The notes below the pieces were generated by a model. That model saw only the letters and a list, made by a program, of their open reading frames with translations, was not told the DNA's origin and made no database searches. Shown here in pieces: positions 30,697 to 39,849 of a stretch of 64,000 nucleotides of DNA. Source of the DNA: Sorangium aterium (GTDB lineage Bacteria > Myxococcota_A > Polyangia > Polyangiales > Polyangiaceae). The stretch covers positions 2,294,001 to 2,358,000 of the forward strand of contig NZ_JAQNDK010000002.1 of the NCBI RefSeq assembly GCF_028368935.1. The letters are read 5' to 3'. Each line of letters opens with the position of its first letter. Position 1 is the stretch's first letter. Position numbers and translations under genes: made by a program.

Positions 30697-32277
30697 ATGT
30701 CAGTTTTCCCGCCGATGCATCACACGGTGGCTATCTCAGACATCCATCTATGTGAGCTCGAGCCGACCGACGGCCTCTGGATGCGCTATCGGCAGGCGCC
30801 GTACTCCCCGGACGGGGAGATCGCGGCGATGCTCGACGCGCTCCGGGGAGAGGTCCGGAAGGGGGCGGGCGGCTCCGGGGGGCCCGGCGCGGAGCGCGAC
30901 GAGCTCACGCTGGTCCTGAACGGCGACATCTTCGACCTGGATGCGCCTCGGGTGATCGGAAACGAGAGCGTGGTCCACGACCTGCCGCGCACCGCCGAGC
31001 ACGCCGTGCCGGCGATGGAGGCCATCCTGCGCGATCATCCGGTGTTCGTCGCGGCCGTCGGCCGGATCGTCGCGGACGGGCACACAGCGGTCTTCGTGGC
31101 GGGCAACCACGACATCCAGCTGACGCTGCCCGAGGTGCGCGAGGCGGTGCAGCGGAGCATCGTGGACGCGGCCATGCGCGAGCTCGCCACCCGGGACGGT
31201 GGCGCTCCGGCGGGCTCGACCGAGGAGCTCCGCGCGGCGCTCGCGGCGCGGGTGGCCTTCCGCGCCTGGTTCCACCGCACGCACGACGGCGTCATCGTCG
31301 AGCACGGCAATCAGTACGACTCCTACTGCTGTTATCGCTATCCGATGGCGCCGTTCGGCCGGAAGCCGGGGGAGATCCAGCCGACGATGGGCTCGCTCGT
31401 GAGCCGCCTGCTCGTGTCGCGCATGGGGTACTTCAACCCGCACGTCGACTCGTCGTTCATGCTCTCCGGCTTCGGCTATCTCTCTCACTGGACGCGGTAC
31501 TACCTGTTCTCTGGCCGCTCCCTCGTGTTTGCCTTCGGCGTGGGCGCGCTGCGCACGATGATCGAGCTCGTGCGCCGGCGCGACCCGAGCCGCCGGGCGC
31601 TCCGGCGCGCGGACCTCGCCGCGGCCGCCCGCGAGACGGGCGCGCCTTTCCCCGCGGTGGTCAAGCACGCGCGGCTGTTCGCGCGGCCGGCCGAGGACTG
31701 CCTCGGCCGCGTGGCGCGCGAGCTCTGGCTGGATCGCCTCGGGCTCGCGGCGATCGGGATCCTCGCGGCGCTCGCGTGCCTGTGCTGGATGCCGGGGGGG
31801 CTCGCGGCGGCGGCGTTGCTCGCGCCGACGCTCCTCGTCGCGTACGAGTGCGCCGTGCCGAAGCCCACGCTCGACGCTGTCTGGAAGGGCGTGAACCGGG
31901 CGGCGCGGTCCGTGGCCAGGGCGCACGGCGCCAAGGCCGTGATCTTCGGGCACACCCACAACCCGGAGGGGAGCTGGGAAGCCGGGGTGTTCTTCGGGAA
32001 CACCGGCTCCTGGTCCGCGGCGTTCGAGGACATCGCGTGCACGAAGCCCGTCTTCGAGGCGCGCCCCCTCGTCTGGCTGCGGTCCGAGGAGAACGCGGGT
32101 CCCGAGGCGCCCCTCTCGGGCGGCCTCGTGATGTGGAAGGACGAGCGGTTCCAGCCCTGGAGAGCCGACGCGAGGCCGTCCGTGCCGAGGAAGGCCGAGA
32201 TGGCCAAGCGTCCGCGCCCGGCGCTCCGTCCGCGCCCCGCGCTCCGGCCCCAGGCGACGGCCGCGCTGCGCGGCTAG
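30697..32277 (+). CDS. Membrane-associated metallophosphoesterase
   Basis: 526 residues. Calcineurin-like two-metal phosphoesterase: motif I SDIHL, motif II NGDIFDL, motif III AGNHDIQ, then HGNQYDS and the late FGHTHNPEG. Hydrophobic segments (FGVGALRTMIELV and a longer span GLAAIGILAALACLCWMPGG...LLVAYEC) split the catalytic core from the final motif, so it is probably membrane bound with the catalytic face in the cytoplasm. Substrate unknown; lipid-pyrophosphate or nucleotide substrates are possible. ATG 30697 has GGAG 8 nt upstream; GTG 30691 is an alternative. The kinase gene follows after 124 nt. Confidence 0.82.
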   Translation: MSVFPPMHHTVAISDIHLCELEPTDGLWMRYRQAPYSPDGEIAAMLDALRGEVRKGAGGSGGPGAERDELTLVLNGDIFDLDAPRVIGNESVVHDLPRTAEHAVPAMEAILRDHPVFVAAVGRIVADGHTAVFVAGNHDIQLTLPEVREAVQRSIVDAAMRELATRDGGAPAGSTEELRAALAARVAFRAWFHRTHDGVIVEHGNQYDSYCCYRYPMAPFGRKPGEIQPTMGSLVSRLLVSRMGYFNPHVDSSFMLSGFGYLSHWTRYYLFSGRSLVFAFGVGALRTMIELVRRRDPSRRALRRADLAAAARETGAPFPAVVKHARLFARPAEDCLGRVARELWLDRLGLAAIGILAALACLCWMPGGLAAAALLAPTLLVAYECAVPKPTLDAVWKGVNRAARSVARAHGAKAVIFGHTHNPEGSWEAGVFFGNTGSWSAAFEDIACTKPVFEARPLVWLRSEENAGPEAPLSGGLVMWKDERFQPWRADARPSVPRKAEMAKRPRPALRPRPALRPQATAALRG

Positions 32278-32401
32278 GCTGCCGGCGCTCATCGGGTCGT
32301 ACAGCGCCTGTCGGGTTGAGCCCAGCGCGCCCGGACGATAGAGTCTGCGCGGACCTCGGCCCTGGGGAGCTCCCCGGCGCGATCCGCGGAGTGGACGACG
32401 C

Positions 32402-34987
32402 ATGAGCCTCAGCGAGCGCGAGCGGATGGCGCTGACGCAGCCCGCAGGCAGCGCGCCCGCCTCGACCGAGTCGGGCAGCGCGCCGCCGGCCGGCGCCGCG
32501 TCGGACGTCACGTTCAGGCTGCGCGAGTCCCCGGGCGCCGCGGCGCCCGAGCTTCCGCCCATCTCCGTCACGGCCCCGGAGCGCCTGTCCGCGGAGGAGC
32601 GCTACGAGGATCTCGGCTGCATCGGGCGCGGGGGCATGGGCGAGGTGCGCCGCGTGCGCGATCGCATCCTGGGGCGCGTGCTCGCGATGAAGATCCAGTC
32701 GTCCGAGACGCGCGACGCGACGCCCGATCGCGCCCGATTCCTCGCCGAGGCGCGCCTGACCGCGGCGCTCCAGCACCCGGGGATCGTGCCGGTGCACGAG
32801 TGCGGCGAGCTCGCCGACGGGCGGCTGTGGTTCACGATGAAGGAGGTCCGCGGGCGCACATTCGGCGAGGTGATCGCCGAGGCGTACGCGGCCGGCGGCG
32901 GGAGCCTCTCGCCCGTCGCGCTGCGGCGGGCTGTCGACACGTTCCTCCGCGTCTGCGAGGCCGTGGCGTACGCGCACAGCCGCGGCGTGATGCACCGCGA
33001 CCTCAAGCCCGCCAACGTGATGATCGGCGAGTTCGGCGAGGTCCTGGTGATGGACTGGGGCCTCGCGCGGCCCGCCGCGCCGCTGCGCGGGTCGCCCGGC
33101 GCCGCGGGCGCGGCGGACGTGATCGAGGCGGCCCCGCTCACGCAGCCCGGGGAGGTGCTGGGCACGCTGCTCTACATGGCCCCGGAGCAGGCGCGCGGCG
33201 AGGGCGATCGCCTCGGCGCGGCGAGCGACGTCTACGCGCTCGGCGTCGTGCTCTACGAGATCCTCGCCGGGCGCCACCCTTACGGCGGCCAGCCCGCGGC
33301 GGTCTGGGGCGCGCTCCTCACCGGCGCGCTCAGGCCGGTCGAGGCGAGCGCCCCCCACGAGGTGCCCGCGGAGCTCGCGGCCCTCTGCGCCCGCGCGATG
33401 GCGCTCGCCCCGGAGGCTCGCACCCCGGACGCGGGCGCGCTCGCCGCCGAGCTCCGGAGCTGGCTCGACGGCGCGCGGCGGCGCGAGCGCGCGCTCGCGA
33501 TCGTGGACCATGCCCGCGCGATCCGGCCGGAGATCGAGGCGACCCGGGCGCGCGCTCGCGCGCTGCGCGACGAGGCGCGGGCGATCCTCGACGGCCTGAG
33601 CTCGTTCGATCCGGCCGAGCAGAAGGCGCGCGGGTGGCGGCTCGAGGACGAGGCGGAGCGCCTGGAGCGGGAGGCGTCGCTCGGCCAGGTCGAGTGGATG
33701 CAGATCCTCCGCTCGGCGCTGAACGAGGCGCCGGACCTCCGCGAGGCGCACGAGGCGCTGGCCGACCACTACGCCGAGGAGCTCCTCGAGGCCGAGGAGG
33801 CGCGGGATCCGCGGGGCGCGGCGCGCGCCGAGGCGCTCCTGCGGCAGCACGACCGCGGGCGCCATGCGGTGCTGCTCGCCGGCGACGGGGCGCTCACGCT
33901 GGCGACCGCGCCCGAGGGGGCGCAGGTCTCCCTCCACCGCTACGTCGAGCGCGACCGCAGGCTCGTGCCCGAACTCGCGCGCGAGCTCGGCCCCACGCCC
34001 CTGATCGAGGTGGCGCTCCCGCGCGGCAGCTACCTCCTCGAGGTGCGCGCGCCGGGGCACCACGAGGCGTGGTATCCCGTGCTCATCGAGCGCGGGCGGC
34101 GCTGGGACGGCGTCCGGCCAGGCCGGGAAGGGGCCCACCCGGTCCGCCTCCTTCACCTCGGCGAGCTCGGCGAGGACGACCTCTACGTGCCCGCCGGCTG
34201 GTTCCTCGCCGGCGGCGATCCGGACGCGGGGGACAGCCTCCCGCGGACGCGGCTCTGGTGCGACGGCTTCATCGTCCGGAGGCACCCGGTCACCAACGCC
34301 GAGTACCTCACCTTCCTCAACGCGCTCGTCGCGAGCGGGCGGGAAGCCGAGGCCCTCGAGTGCTGCCCGCGCCTCCCGCTCGGCCGCGCCTCCTCGGGAT
34401 CGAGCCCGGACTCGCTCCGGTTCGAGCGGGGAGACGACGGCCGCTTCCGGCTCGGGTGCATCCAGACCGACGTCCAGGAGGAGCCGAGGATGCCTGTCGC
34501 GTTCGTCCACTGGCGGGCGGCGGTGCGTTATGCGGCGTGGTACGCCGCCGGGACCGGCGCGCCGTGGCGCCTCCTGAACGAGCTCGAATGGGAGAAGGCG
34601 GCGCGGGGCGTCGACGGCCGGTGCATGCCCTGGGGTGATTTCCTGGAGCCGACCTGGGGTTGCATGCTGGGCAGCCACGAGGGCGTCGCCGGCCGGCGGC
34701 CCGTCGACGACTTCCCGCAGGACGAGAGCCCTTATGGCCTGCGCGGCGCGGCGGGCAACGTGCGCGACTGGTGCATCAACGCGTGGAAGCGCGAGGGGGC
34801 GCGGACCGAAGCGGGCATCGTGCTGCTCGATCCGGCCGACGACGGCGACGCGGATTTCCGCGCGGCGCGGGGCGGCGCGTGGTCGACGTCGCCGAACCTC
34901 TGCCGCGCGGCGGGGCGCTTCGCGGGCAAGCCCGGGGATCGCTTCGGCGGGATCGGGTTCCGGCTGGCGCGCCCGGCGCCGGGGTGA
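32402..34987 (+). CDS. Ser/Thr protein kinase fused to formylglycine-generating-enzyme-like domain
   Basis: 861 residues. Kinase domain about 68-345: IGRGGMGEVRRV, VLAMKIQ, catalytic loop MHRDLKPANVM with HRD intact, DWGLARP in place of DFG, and LLYMAPEQA. Central part (about 365-590) is charged and helical, possibly coiled coil, including a PEGA-like segment (APEGAQVSLHRY, then PRGSYLLEVRAPGHHE). C-terminal FGE-sulfatase domain from about 595: PAGWFLAGGD, RHPVTNAEYLTFL, LLNELEWEKAARG, NVRDWC, ARGGAWST and GIGFRLARP. This kinase-FGE layout resembles Pkn1-type kinases, where the FGE part acts as a sensor. Start ATG 32402 has GGAG 9 nt upstream. The metallophosphoesterase gene lies upstream on the same strand. 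Confidence 0.9.
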   Translation: MSLSERERMALTQPAGSAPASTESGSAPPAGAASDVTFRLRESPGAAAPELPPISVTAPERLSAEERYEDLGCIGRGGMGEVRRVRDRILGRVLAMKIQSSETRDATPDRARFLAEARLTAALQHPGIVPVHECGELADGRLWFTMKEVRGRTFGEVIAEAYAAGGGSLSPVALRRAVDTFLRVCEAVAYAHSRGVMHRDLKPANVMIGEFGEVLVMDWGLARPAAPLRGSPGAAGAADVIEAAPLTQPGEVLGTLLYMAPEQARGEGDRLGAASDVYALGVVLYEILAGRHPYGGQPAAVWGALLTGALRPVEASAPHEVPAELAALCARAMALAPEARTPDAGALAAELRSWLDGARRRERALAIVDHARAIRPEIEATRARARALRDEARAILDGLSSFDPAEQKARGWRLEDEAERLEREASLGQVEWMQILRSALNEAPDLREAHEALADHYAEELLEAEEARDPRGAARAEALLRQHDRGRHAVLLAGDGALTLATAPEGAQVSLHRYVERDRRLVPELARELGPTPLIEVALPRGSYLLEVRAPGHHEAWYPVLIERGRRWDGVRPGREGAHPVRLLHLGELGEDDLYVPAGWFLAGGDPDAGDSLPRTRLWCDGFIVRRHPVTNAEYLTFLNALVASGREAEALECCPRLPLGRASSGSSPDSLRFERGDDGRFRLGCIQTDVQEEPRMPVAFVHWRAAVRYAAWYAAGTGAPWRLLNELEWEKAARGVDGRCMPWGDFLEPTWGCMLGSHEGVAGRRPVDDFPQDESPYGLRGAAGNVRDWCINAWKREGARTEAGIVLLDPADDGDADFRAARGGAWSTSPNLCRAAGRFAGKPGDRFGGIGFRLARPAPG

Positions 34988-35093
34988 GCGGCTCACAGCG
35001 CTCCGCCTCCGTGCGCTGGCTCCGTGCGCTGGCGGCCTGCCCGGGCGTGCGCAAGGCGGCGCCCCCGGTCGAGGCGTCAAGCGCGCTGGCCGC

Positions 35094-35750
35094 TCACGCG
35101 GGCCTCATCACGCCATGGTAGTAGTACCAGGCGCTCTGAGGGTCGATGTCGCGCGGATCGATCGACGGCGTATCCCCGACGAACAGCTGAGCGAAGCTCA
35201 CCTTGCTCGGGGTCCTCTGGAAGATGAGGCCGTTCTGGGGCCGCTCCATCTTGTACCAGATCGCGTTGCGCAGCTCGCCGGCGCTGCCGAGCTCCACGAG
35301 GAGGCCGATCCGGCGCCCGATCGGCCCGTCTGGATCGACGGCCCAGTAGAGCGCGCTGGCCGGAGAGGTCGGCTGGTAGATGCCCTGAGTCCACTGCTGC
35401 CCGGACGCCTCCTGGTCCGTCGAGAGGACGCTGCCCCCGACGAGCCAGTCCCGGAACTCCTTGGGGTAGTCCGGCGCTCCCGGGCGGTTCGTGAACCCGA
35501 ACGAGGCCAGGGTGATCGCCCTCGACTTGATGGGGGCGAGCCTCGACCAGTACTCGGTCTTCGCGATGAACCCGCCGGGGGGTGTCAAGCCCGTCACGGC
35601 CACATGGAGGAGCGGCGTCCCGGTGCTCGTCTCGAGGAAGCGGAGCTTCGAGTCGATGGGGATCTGCGTCCGGTCCGGCTGATCGCCCCCCTTGGGCAGG
35701 AGGTCTCCCCGCGTGACACCCAGCTCGCTCGTGATTGATCCAGTGCTCAT
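35094..35750 (-). CDS. Unrecognised protein of 218 residues
   Basis: No known domain recognised, no signal peptide, no Cys. Composition is ordinary, with a beta-rich look (FLETSTGTPLLHVAVTGLTPPGG, IGRRIGLLVELGS) and several Trp and Tyr residues (ALYWAVDP, SAWYYYHGVMRP). G+C codon use matches its neighbours, and the ATG is well placed, so it appears to be a real gene. A lipoprotein gene on the same strand ends upstream, 116 nt away. Function not assigned. Confidence 0.6.
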   Translation of the reverse strand: MSTGSITSELGVTRGDLLPKGGDQPDRTQIPIDSKLRFLETSTGTPLLHVAVTGLTPPGGFIAKTEYWSRLAPIKSRAITLASFGFTNRPGAPDYPKEFRDWLVGGSVLSTDQEASGQQWTQGIYQPTSPASALYWAVDPDGPIGRRIGLLVELGSAGELRNAIWYKMERPQNGLIFQRTPSKVSFAQLFVGDTPSIDPRDIDPQSAWYYYHGVMRPA

Positions 35751-35866
35751 GGCTTGATGAACTCCTCGTCTCGTGTGTGGAACCTCGGAATGTTAGCCGG
35801 CTCGTCCGGCGCGAGCGCGACATCCGGCGGGGCGGACCTCGCCGGGCGCGCGCTCGCGCCGGGGGT

Positions 35867-36445
35867 TCACAGGAGACCCACGGTGATGGGCTGGAAGAAG
35901 ACCTGGACGCCGGTCCTGGTCCCCGCCTCGTTGCCCTTCGTGTCGCCGACATAGTCGAGCAGCGAGACGAGGTTGCCGGTCGAGAACGAGAAGAGGTCGT
36001 GGCTGTGGTTCGTGTCGAGGTACTCGTGCTCGAAGTACGTGGGGCTGAGGATCCCGGTGATCTCCCGGGGCGCGGTGTAGAGGTGGAACCAGCCGGTCCC
36101 CTCGGCGCGCGTCCAGTCGCTCTTCGTCTCGATGGCGTCGATATGGACGGAGGCCCAGACCTCGTTGCCATTGAAGACGTGGAGCTCCACTTCCAGAGAG
36201 GTGCGCGGCCCGTGCCCGCCGAAGTCGGCATCGCCGCCGACGCGCGGCGGGATGTAGAACGGCGTCTCTGCCTGAAACGTCACCGCCGAGGAGAGGGCGA
36301 GCGCGGCGCCGTCCACCTCTCCCTCCGCAGCGTCGATGTCCACGTCCTCCTGGACGAGATCCTCTGCGGCCGACTCTCCAGCGGGCGTCACGGCGCAACC
36401 AGCGAGCAGCGAGAAAGACAGCGAAGCGAACAGTGCACGCATCAT
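35867..36445 (-). CDS. Lipoprotein of unknown function
   Basis: 192 residues starting MMRALFASLSFSLLAGCAV; lipobox LAGC at residue ~17. The mature part starts with an acidic stretch (EDLVQEDVDIDAAEGEVDG), then a beta-rich region with many aromatics (FQAETPFYIPPRV, TGWFHLYTAPREI, NHSHDLFSFST). GGGAG-type ribosome site 8 nt from ATG 36445. Probably exported and lipid anchored. No enzyme motif. Paired with the gene at 35094. Confidence 0.65.
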   Translation of the reverse strand: MMRALFASLSFSLLAGCAVTPAGESAAEDLVQEDVDIDAAEGEVDGAALALSSAVTFQAETPFYIPPRVGGDADFGGHGPRTSLEVELHVFNGNEVWASVHIDAIETKSDWTRAEGTGWFHLYTAPREITGILSPTYFEHEYLDTNHSHDLFSFSTGNLVSLLDYVGDTKGNEAGTRTGVQVFFQPITVGLL

Positions 36446-36844
36446 GATAGAGCTCCCTTCGAGGTGTGCCTGCGCGCTCTCCTGCCGAGATAGCGGTGCA
36501 GCGCGCGGCGCTTTGCCTTTCAGCAGGCGTCGTGCCACCGCGAGGAAACGAGGAATCAGGCCGGATCCGTGGCGCTGTCGCGTCCCGGCGCGGCAGGTCG
36601 AGTCACCCTCGCTCGACTTGAGCAAGACCTGCGCGAGCGGCGCTTGCGCGAGCGCCGCGCGGCCCATCCTCGACAGCCTTCCCGGGCGTGGACCTCACCT
36701 CCTCTTCCGAAGGTGCGCTGTTGCTGGAATTCCGACCGGGGTGCTGTTGCTGTAAATATTCATTCATGCTCGATGCCTGGGATCGGCGCTCGGAGGCTGC
36801 ACTCTGCATTGAAGGGGAGAGGCAAGGTGTGATATGTGTTGCCC
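36446..36844. other. 399-bp gap with no gene seen
   Basis: Between divergent lipoprotein genes. G+C drops toward the right end (36720-36840, with AATATTCATTCATGCTC), where the promoter of the 36845 gene probably lies. No distinct operator or RNA gene was made out. Confidence 0.4.
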
Positions 36845-37360
36845 ATGAAGGTTGGGGGAATTCATCTCATCACAGTTGCCGCGCTTCTCGCCTGTGGGTG
36901 CGCCTCCTCTTCGCCGCCCTCGTCCTCGACGCCGCAGAGCCTGGGGGGTGGTGCCCCGGGGGTGGCCGTCGCTCAGCCGGCGGCCCCGGCCGACGACGCC
37001 GCCGCGGCGGGCCCTGCCGGTCCCCGGAGCCGCCGCTATCCGGTGGAAGAGCTGCGCAGGGTGGCTCGCGTCGCGTCCGCGCGTTGCAAGAAGGCGAATG
37101 CGCCCTCGGACTCGGGCTGCCTCCTCACCGAGGCCACACCATTCCTCAAATATCGGCCCGAGGATCCGGATTGCCGTTACGTGTCGGGGACCGCGCTGTC
37201 CGTCGCCGAGTGCTCCGATTTCGAGGAGGGCTGCCAGAGCGTGGACGCGAAGGATCTCGACCACCAGATCGCGGCCCTGCAGACCGCCGGCAAGGACTGC
37301 AATCGCGAGCCGACCGACTCCGAGCGGGCAGAGCTGCTGAAGCTCCTCGGCGCGAAGTGA
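36845..37360 (+). CDS. Cysteine-rich lipoprotein, paralogue A
   Basis: 171 residues. Signal peptide with lipobox-like LLACGC near residue 16-18, then a Ser/Pro/Ala linker. The C-terminal ~105 residues form a compact cysteine-rich domain: [61 protein letters not shown]. The same domain, with the same six Cys, is in the lipoprotein at 39028. No known family recognised. The oxidising periplasm would allow three disulfides. A regulator gene lies 22 nt beyond its stop, on the opposite strand. Confidence 0.75.
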   Translation: MKVGGIHLITVAALLACGCASSSPPSSSTPQSLGGGAPGVAVAQPAAPADDAAAAGPAGPRSRRYPVEELRRVARVASARCKKANAPSDSGCLLTEATPFLKYRPEDPDCRYVSGTALSVAECSDFEEGCQSVDAKDLDHQIAALQTAGKDCNREPTDSERAELLKLLGAK

Positions 37361-37382
37361 GGCCCTGCGTCCCCGGCGCGCG

Positions 37383-38825
37383 TCAGCGCGTGGCCTTGCC
37401 CTTGCGCGGCCGCGGGATGCCGTAGGCGCTCAGCCGGGCCACGAAGGTGCGGCGGGGCATGCCCAGGAGCGCCGCGGCCTGCGTCTGGTTCCCCGCGCAC
37501 TGCTCCAGCGCGTCGACGATCCGCTTCCGCTCGATGGCGTCGAGCTCGCCCCGCAGGCCGCCCCCGCCCTCGGCCGGAGGGACCGTGCCGGCCGGCGCGG
37601 CGGCCTCGGGCGCCGCCGCGGGGCGCGGCTCGGCAGGCGCCGCCGCGGGGCGCGCCTCGACGGGCGGCAGCGCGGCGGCGGCGTCGAGCAGGAGGTGCTC
37701 CGGGAGCAGCGTGTCCCCGCCGGAGAGCACGACCGCGCGCTCGATGACGTTGCGCAGCTCGCGGATGTTGCCGGGCCAGCCGTGCGCCTCCAGCGCGGCG
37801 AGCGTCTCGCGGGCGAACGCCGGCGCCGGGCGCCCGAGCGCGCTCGCGGTCCGATCCGCGAGCGAACGAGCCAGCGGCGCGATCTCGGAGATGCGCGCCC
37901 GGAGCGGCGGGATCGTCAGCGCGATGCCGTTCAGCCGGAAGAACAGATCCTCCCGGAAAGCGCCCCGCTTCACCTCGGCGGCCAGATCGCGGTTCGTGGC
38001 CGAGATGAAGCGCACGTCGATGGGCCGCGGGCTCAGCCCCCCGACGCGCATCACCTTCCGCTCCTCGAGCACGCGCAGGAGCTTCACCTGGATGCTGGGC
38101 GGCAGCTCGCCCACCTCGTCGAGCAGCACCGTGCCCTTCTCGGCCGTCTCCAGGAGGCCCGGCTTCGCCTGGACCGCGCTCGTGAACGCGCCCCGCTCGT
38201 GGCCGAACAGCTCGCTCTCGAGGAGCGACTCCGAGAGCGCCGCGCAGTTGAGCCGCACGAAGGGCCCCTGCGCGCGCGGCGAGCGCCGGTGGATGTGCTC
38301 GGCCAGCACCTCCTTGCCGGCGCCCGTCTCGCCGAGCAAGAGCACCGTGATCGGCGCGCCGGCCACGCGCTCGGCCAGCGCGTAGAGCCGCTCCATGGCC
38401 GGGTCGAGCACGATGGGCTGGCCCTGCCCCTGGCCCGGCGCCGCGCTCGCGGTGCCCTCGCGCGGCAGGATCACGATCAGCGTCGAGCCGAGGTTCACCG
38501 CGTCCCCGACCGAGAGCTCCATCGTCTTGCCCTGCTCGGGCTGGAGCTCGACGAGCTTGGTCGTCGGCCCGGCGCTGCGCTCGCGGCGGAGGCGGGTCCC
38601 GTTCGCGCTCCCGAGGTCCTCGATCGCGATGGGCGGGCCGAGGTGGATGATCGCGTGCCGGCGCGAGACGGAGCTGTCGTCGATCGGGACGTCGTTCTCC
38701 GGCGACCGGCCGAGCGACACCCGGCCCTCGGCCGGCAGCGGGTGCCGCGTCACGCGGCCCCCGGCGAACACCGCGAGCTCCAGGGCGCCCTGCACATCGT
38801 TCCGGGTGGACTTCGCCGAGGCCAC
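37383..38825 (-). CDS. FHA-domain sigma54-type activator with altered GAFTGA loop
   Basis: 480 residues. FHA about 15-105 ([27 protein letters not shown]), AAA+ domain about 140-370 (Walker A GETGAGKE, Walker [10 protein letters not shown]-finger [13 protein letters not shown]), then a long Ala/Pro linker and a Fis-type helix-turn-helix ([20 protein letters not shown]). The sigma54-contacting loop reads GAFTSA, whereas the Gly of GAFTGA is normally required. It could act with an altered mode, at sigma70 promoters, or be weak. GTG 38825 has GGGAG 7 nt upstream. It sits between two paralogous lipoprotein genes transcribed in the other direction and is a candidate to control them. Confidence 0.88.
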   Translation of the reverse strand: MASAKSTRNDVQGALELAVFAGGRVTRHPLPAEGRVSLGRSPENDVPIDDSSVSRRHAIIHLGPPIAIEDLGSANGTRLRRERSAGPTTKLVELQPEQGKTMELSVGDAVNLGSTLIVILPREGTASAAPGQGQGQPIVLDPAMERLYALAERVAGAPITVLLLGETGAGKEVLAEHIHRRSPRAQGPFVRLNCAALSESLLESELFGHERGAFTSAVQAKPGLLETAEKGTVLLDEVGELPPSIQVKLLRVLEERKVMRVGGLSPRPIDVRFISATNRDLAAEVKRGAFREDLFFRLNGIALTIPPLRARISEIAPLARSLADRTASALGRPAPAFARETLAALEAHGWPGNIRELRNVIERAVVLSGGDTLLPEHLLLDAAAALPPVEARPAAAPAEPRPAAAPEAAAPAGTVPPAEGGGGLRGELDAIERKRIVDALEQCAGNQTQAAALLGMPRRTFVARLSAYGIPRPRKGKATR

Positions 38826-39027
38826 GTTTCTCTCCCTGTTCACTGCGCCTGGTTCTACCTCGCCGCGCCGCCCCCGTCTGCTCACGTCTCGAGCCACGCG
38901 CGCGCCGGCTGGCGCGCCGTCGTGGTCTCCGCGCACGGCGGGCGGGAGCGCGCACGGCGGGACGGCGAGCGCCGGAGGAACCTCGCTGCGTTGCGGGCGA
39001 TGAAGCGGGTATGGTACTTGTCGCTCC

Positions 39028-39495
39028 ATGAGGCCTGGGGGGTCCTTGCTCGTCCTCGCCTCCGCGTGCGCGCTCCTCGCGAGCGCGTGCTCCGGAGCGC
39101 CGCAGCCCGCCGCGGGCCCGCGGGCCGTCGGCGCCGCGAGCGCCGAGCCCGCTCGCCCCCGGATCCCCATGTATCCGGCGGCCGAGCTGGACCGGATGGC
39201 GCGCCTCGCCGCCGCGCGCTGCAAGAAGGCGAACACACCCTCGGACGAGGCGTGTCTCCTCACGAATGCCTCCACCTTCCTGAGGTATCCGCCCGGGGAT
39301 CCCGATTGCCGCTATGTCGCGGGGACCGCGCTCTCGGTCGCCGAATGCTCCGAGTTCGAGGAAGGGTGCCTGAGCGTGGATCCCCAGGATCTCGTCCGCC
39401 AGCTCGATGTCCTGCAGAGCGCCGGGAAGGACTGCCAGCGCGAGCCGACCGACGCCGAGCGCGCCGAGGTGCTGCGGCGCGCCGGCGCGAAGTGA
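39028..39495 (+). CDS. Cysteine-rich lipoprotein, paralogue B
   Basis: 155 residues. Signal peptide with lipobox LLASAC at residue ~21. Mature part carries the same six-Cys domain as paralogue A at 36845: [59 protein letters not shown]. The two domains are closely similar over about 105 residues while the linkers differ, indicating duplication. Divergent from the FHA activator with 202 bp between, ample room for shared control. Confidence 0.75.
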   Translation: MRPGGSLLVLASACALLASACSGAPQPAAGPRAVGAASAEPARPRIPMYPAAELDRMARLAAARCKKANTPSDEACLLTNASTFLRYPPGDPDCRYVAGTALSVAECSEFEEGCLSVDPQDLVRQLDVLQSAGKDCQREPTDAERAEVLRRAGAK

Positions 39496-39529
39496 CGCGC
39501 CGGCCCCGAGGCGGGGGACAAGCCTGAGG

Positions 39530-39760
39530 CGGCCTCGATGCAGCGTGGGAATGTCCTCGTCCTGCCGCCGACGCTGCCATCATCGATCGTCGCCACGCCG
39601 GCCGGCGCCGACGCGCCGACGCTGAAGATCGCCGGCGTGGGCCCGCCACCTTCACCCGTGGCCGCCTCGATGGTCACCGAGAACTGGATCGACGTCCCTG
39701 CGTCCGAGACGGTGATATTCAGCTTACCATTGCTGTAAGTGGCCTCGATCGAACCGCCAA
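39530..39760 (-). pseudogene. Possible remnant of a beta-rich exported protein
   Basis: On the minus strand, a coherent stretch reads GSIEATYSNGKLNITVSDAG, then SIQFSVTIEAATGEGG and FSVGASAPAGVATIDDG, low in Arg and rich in Thr/Ser/Val, unlike the Arg-rich reverse frames of nearby genes. It starts next to the hairpin at 39755 without a good start codon and runs into the antisense of the lipoprotein gene. It may be a truncated gene end or chance. This also describes most of the 354-bp gap 39496-39849. Confidence 0.25.
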
Positions 39761-39815
39761 GGCGCCATAAGACGCCAGGATATTTGGTCGTATGGCGTCT
39801 TATGGCGACCTGGCG
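39755..39815. repeat. Hairpin element, small family member 1
   Basis: 15-bp perfect arms CGCCATAAGACGCCA (39763-39777) and TGGCGTCTTATGGCG (39793-39807), extended by CCGCC/TGGCG pairing outside; 15-nt AT-rich loop. A related hairpin with the same CCGCCAAG...GACGCCA order is at 56321. Confidence 0.75.
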
Positions 39816-39849
39816 ACTCATTCCTCGCTTGAACAACGTGATTCGGGTT

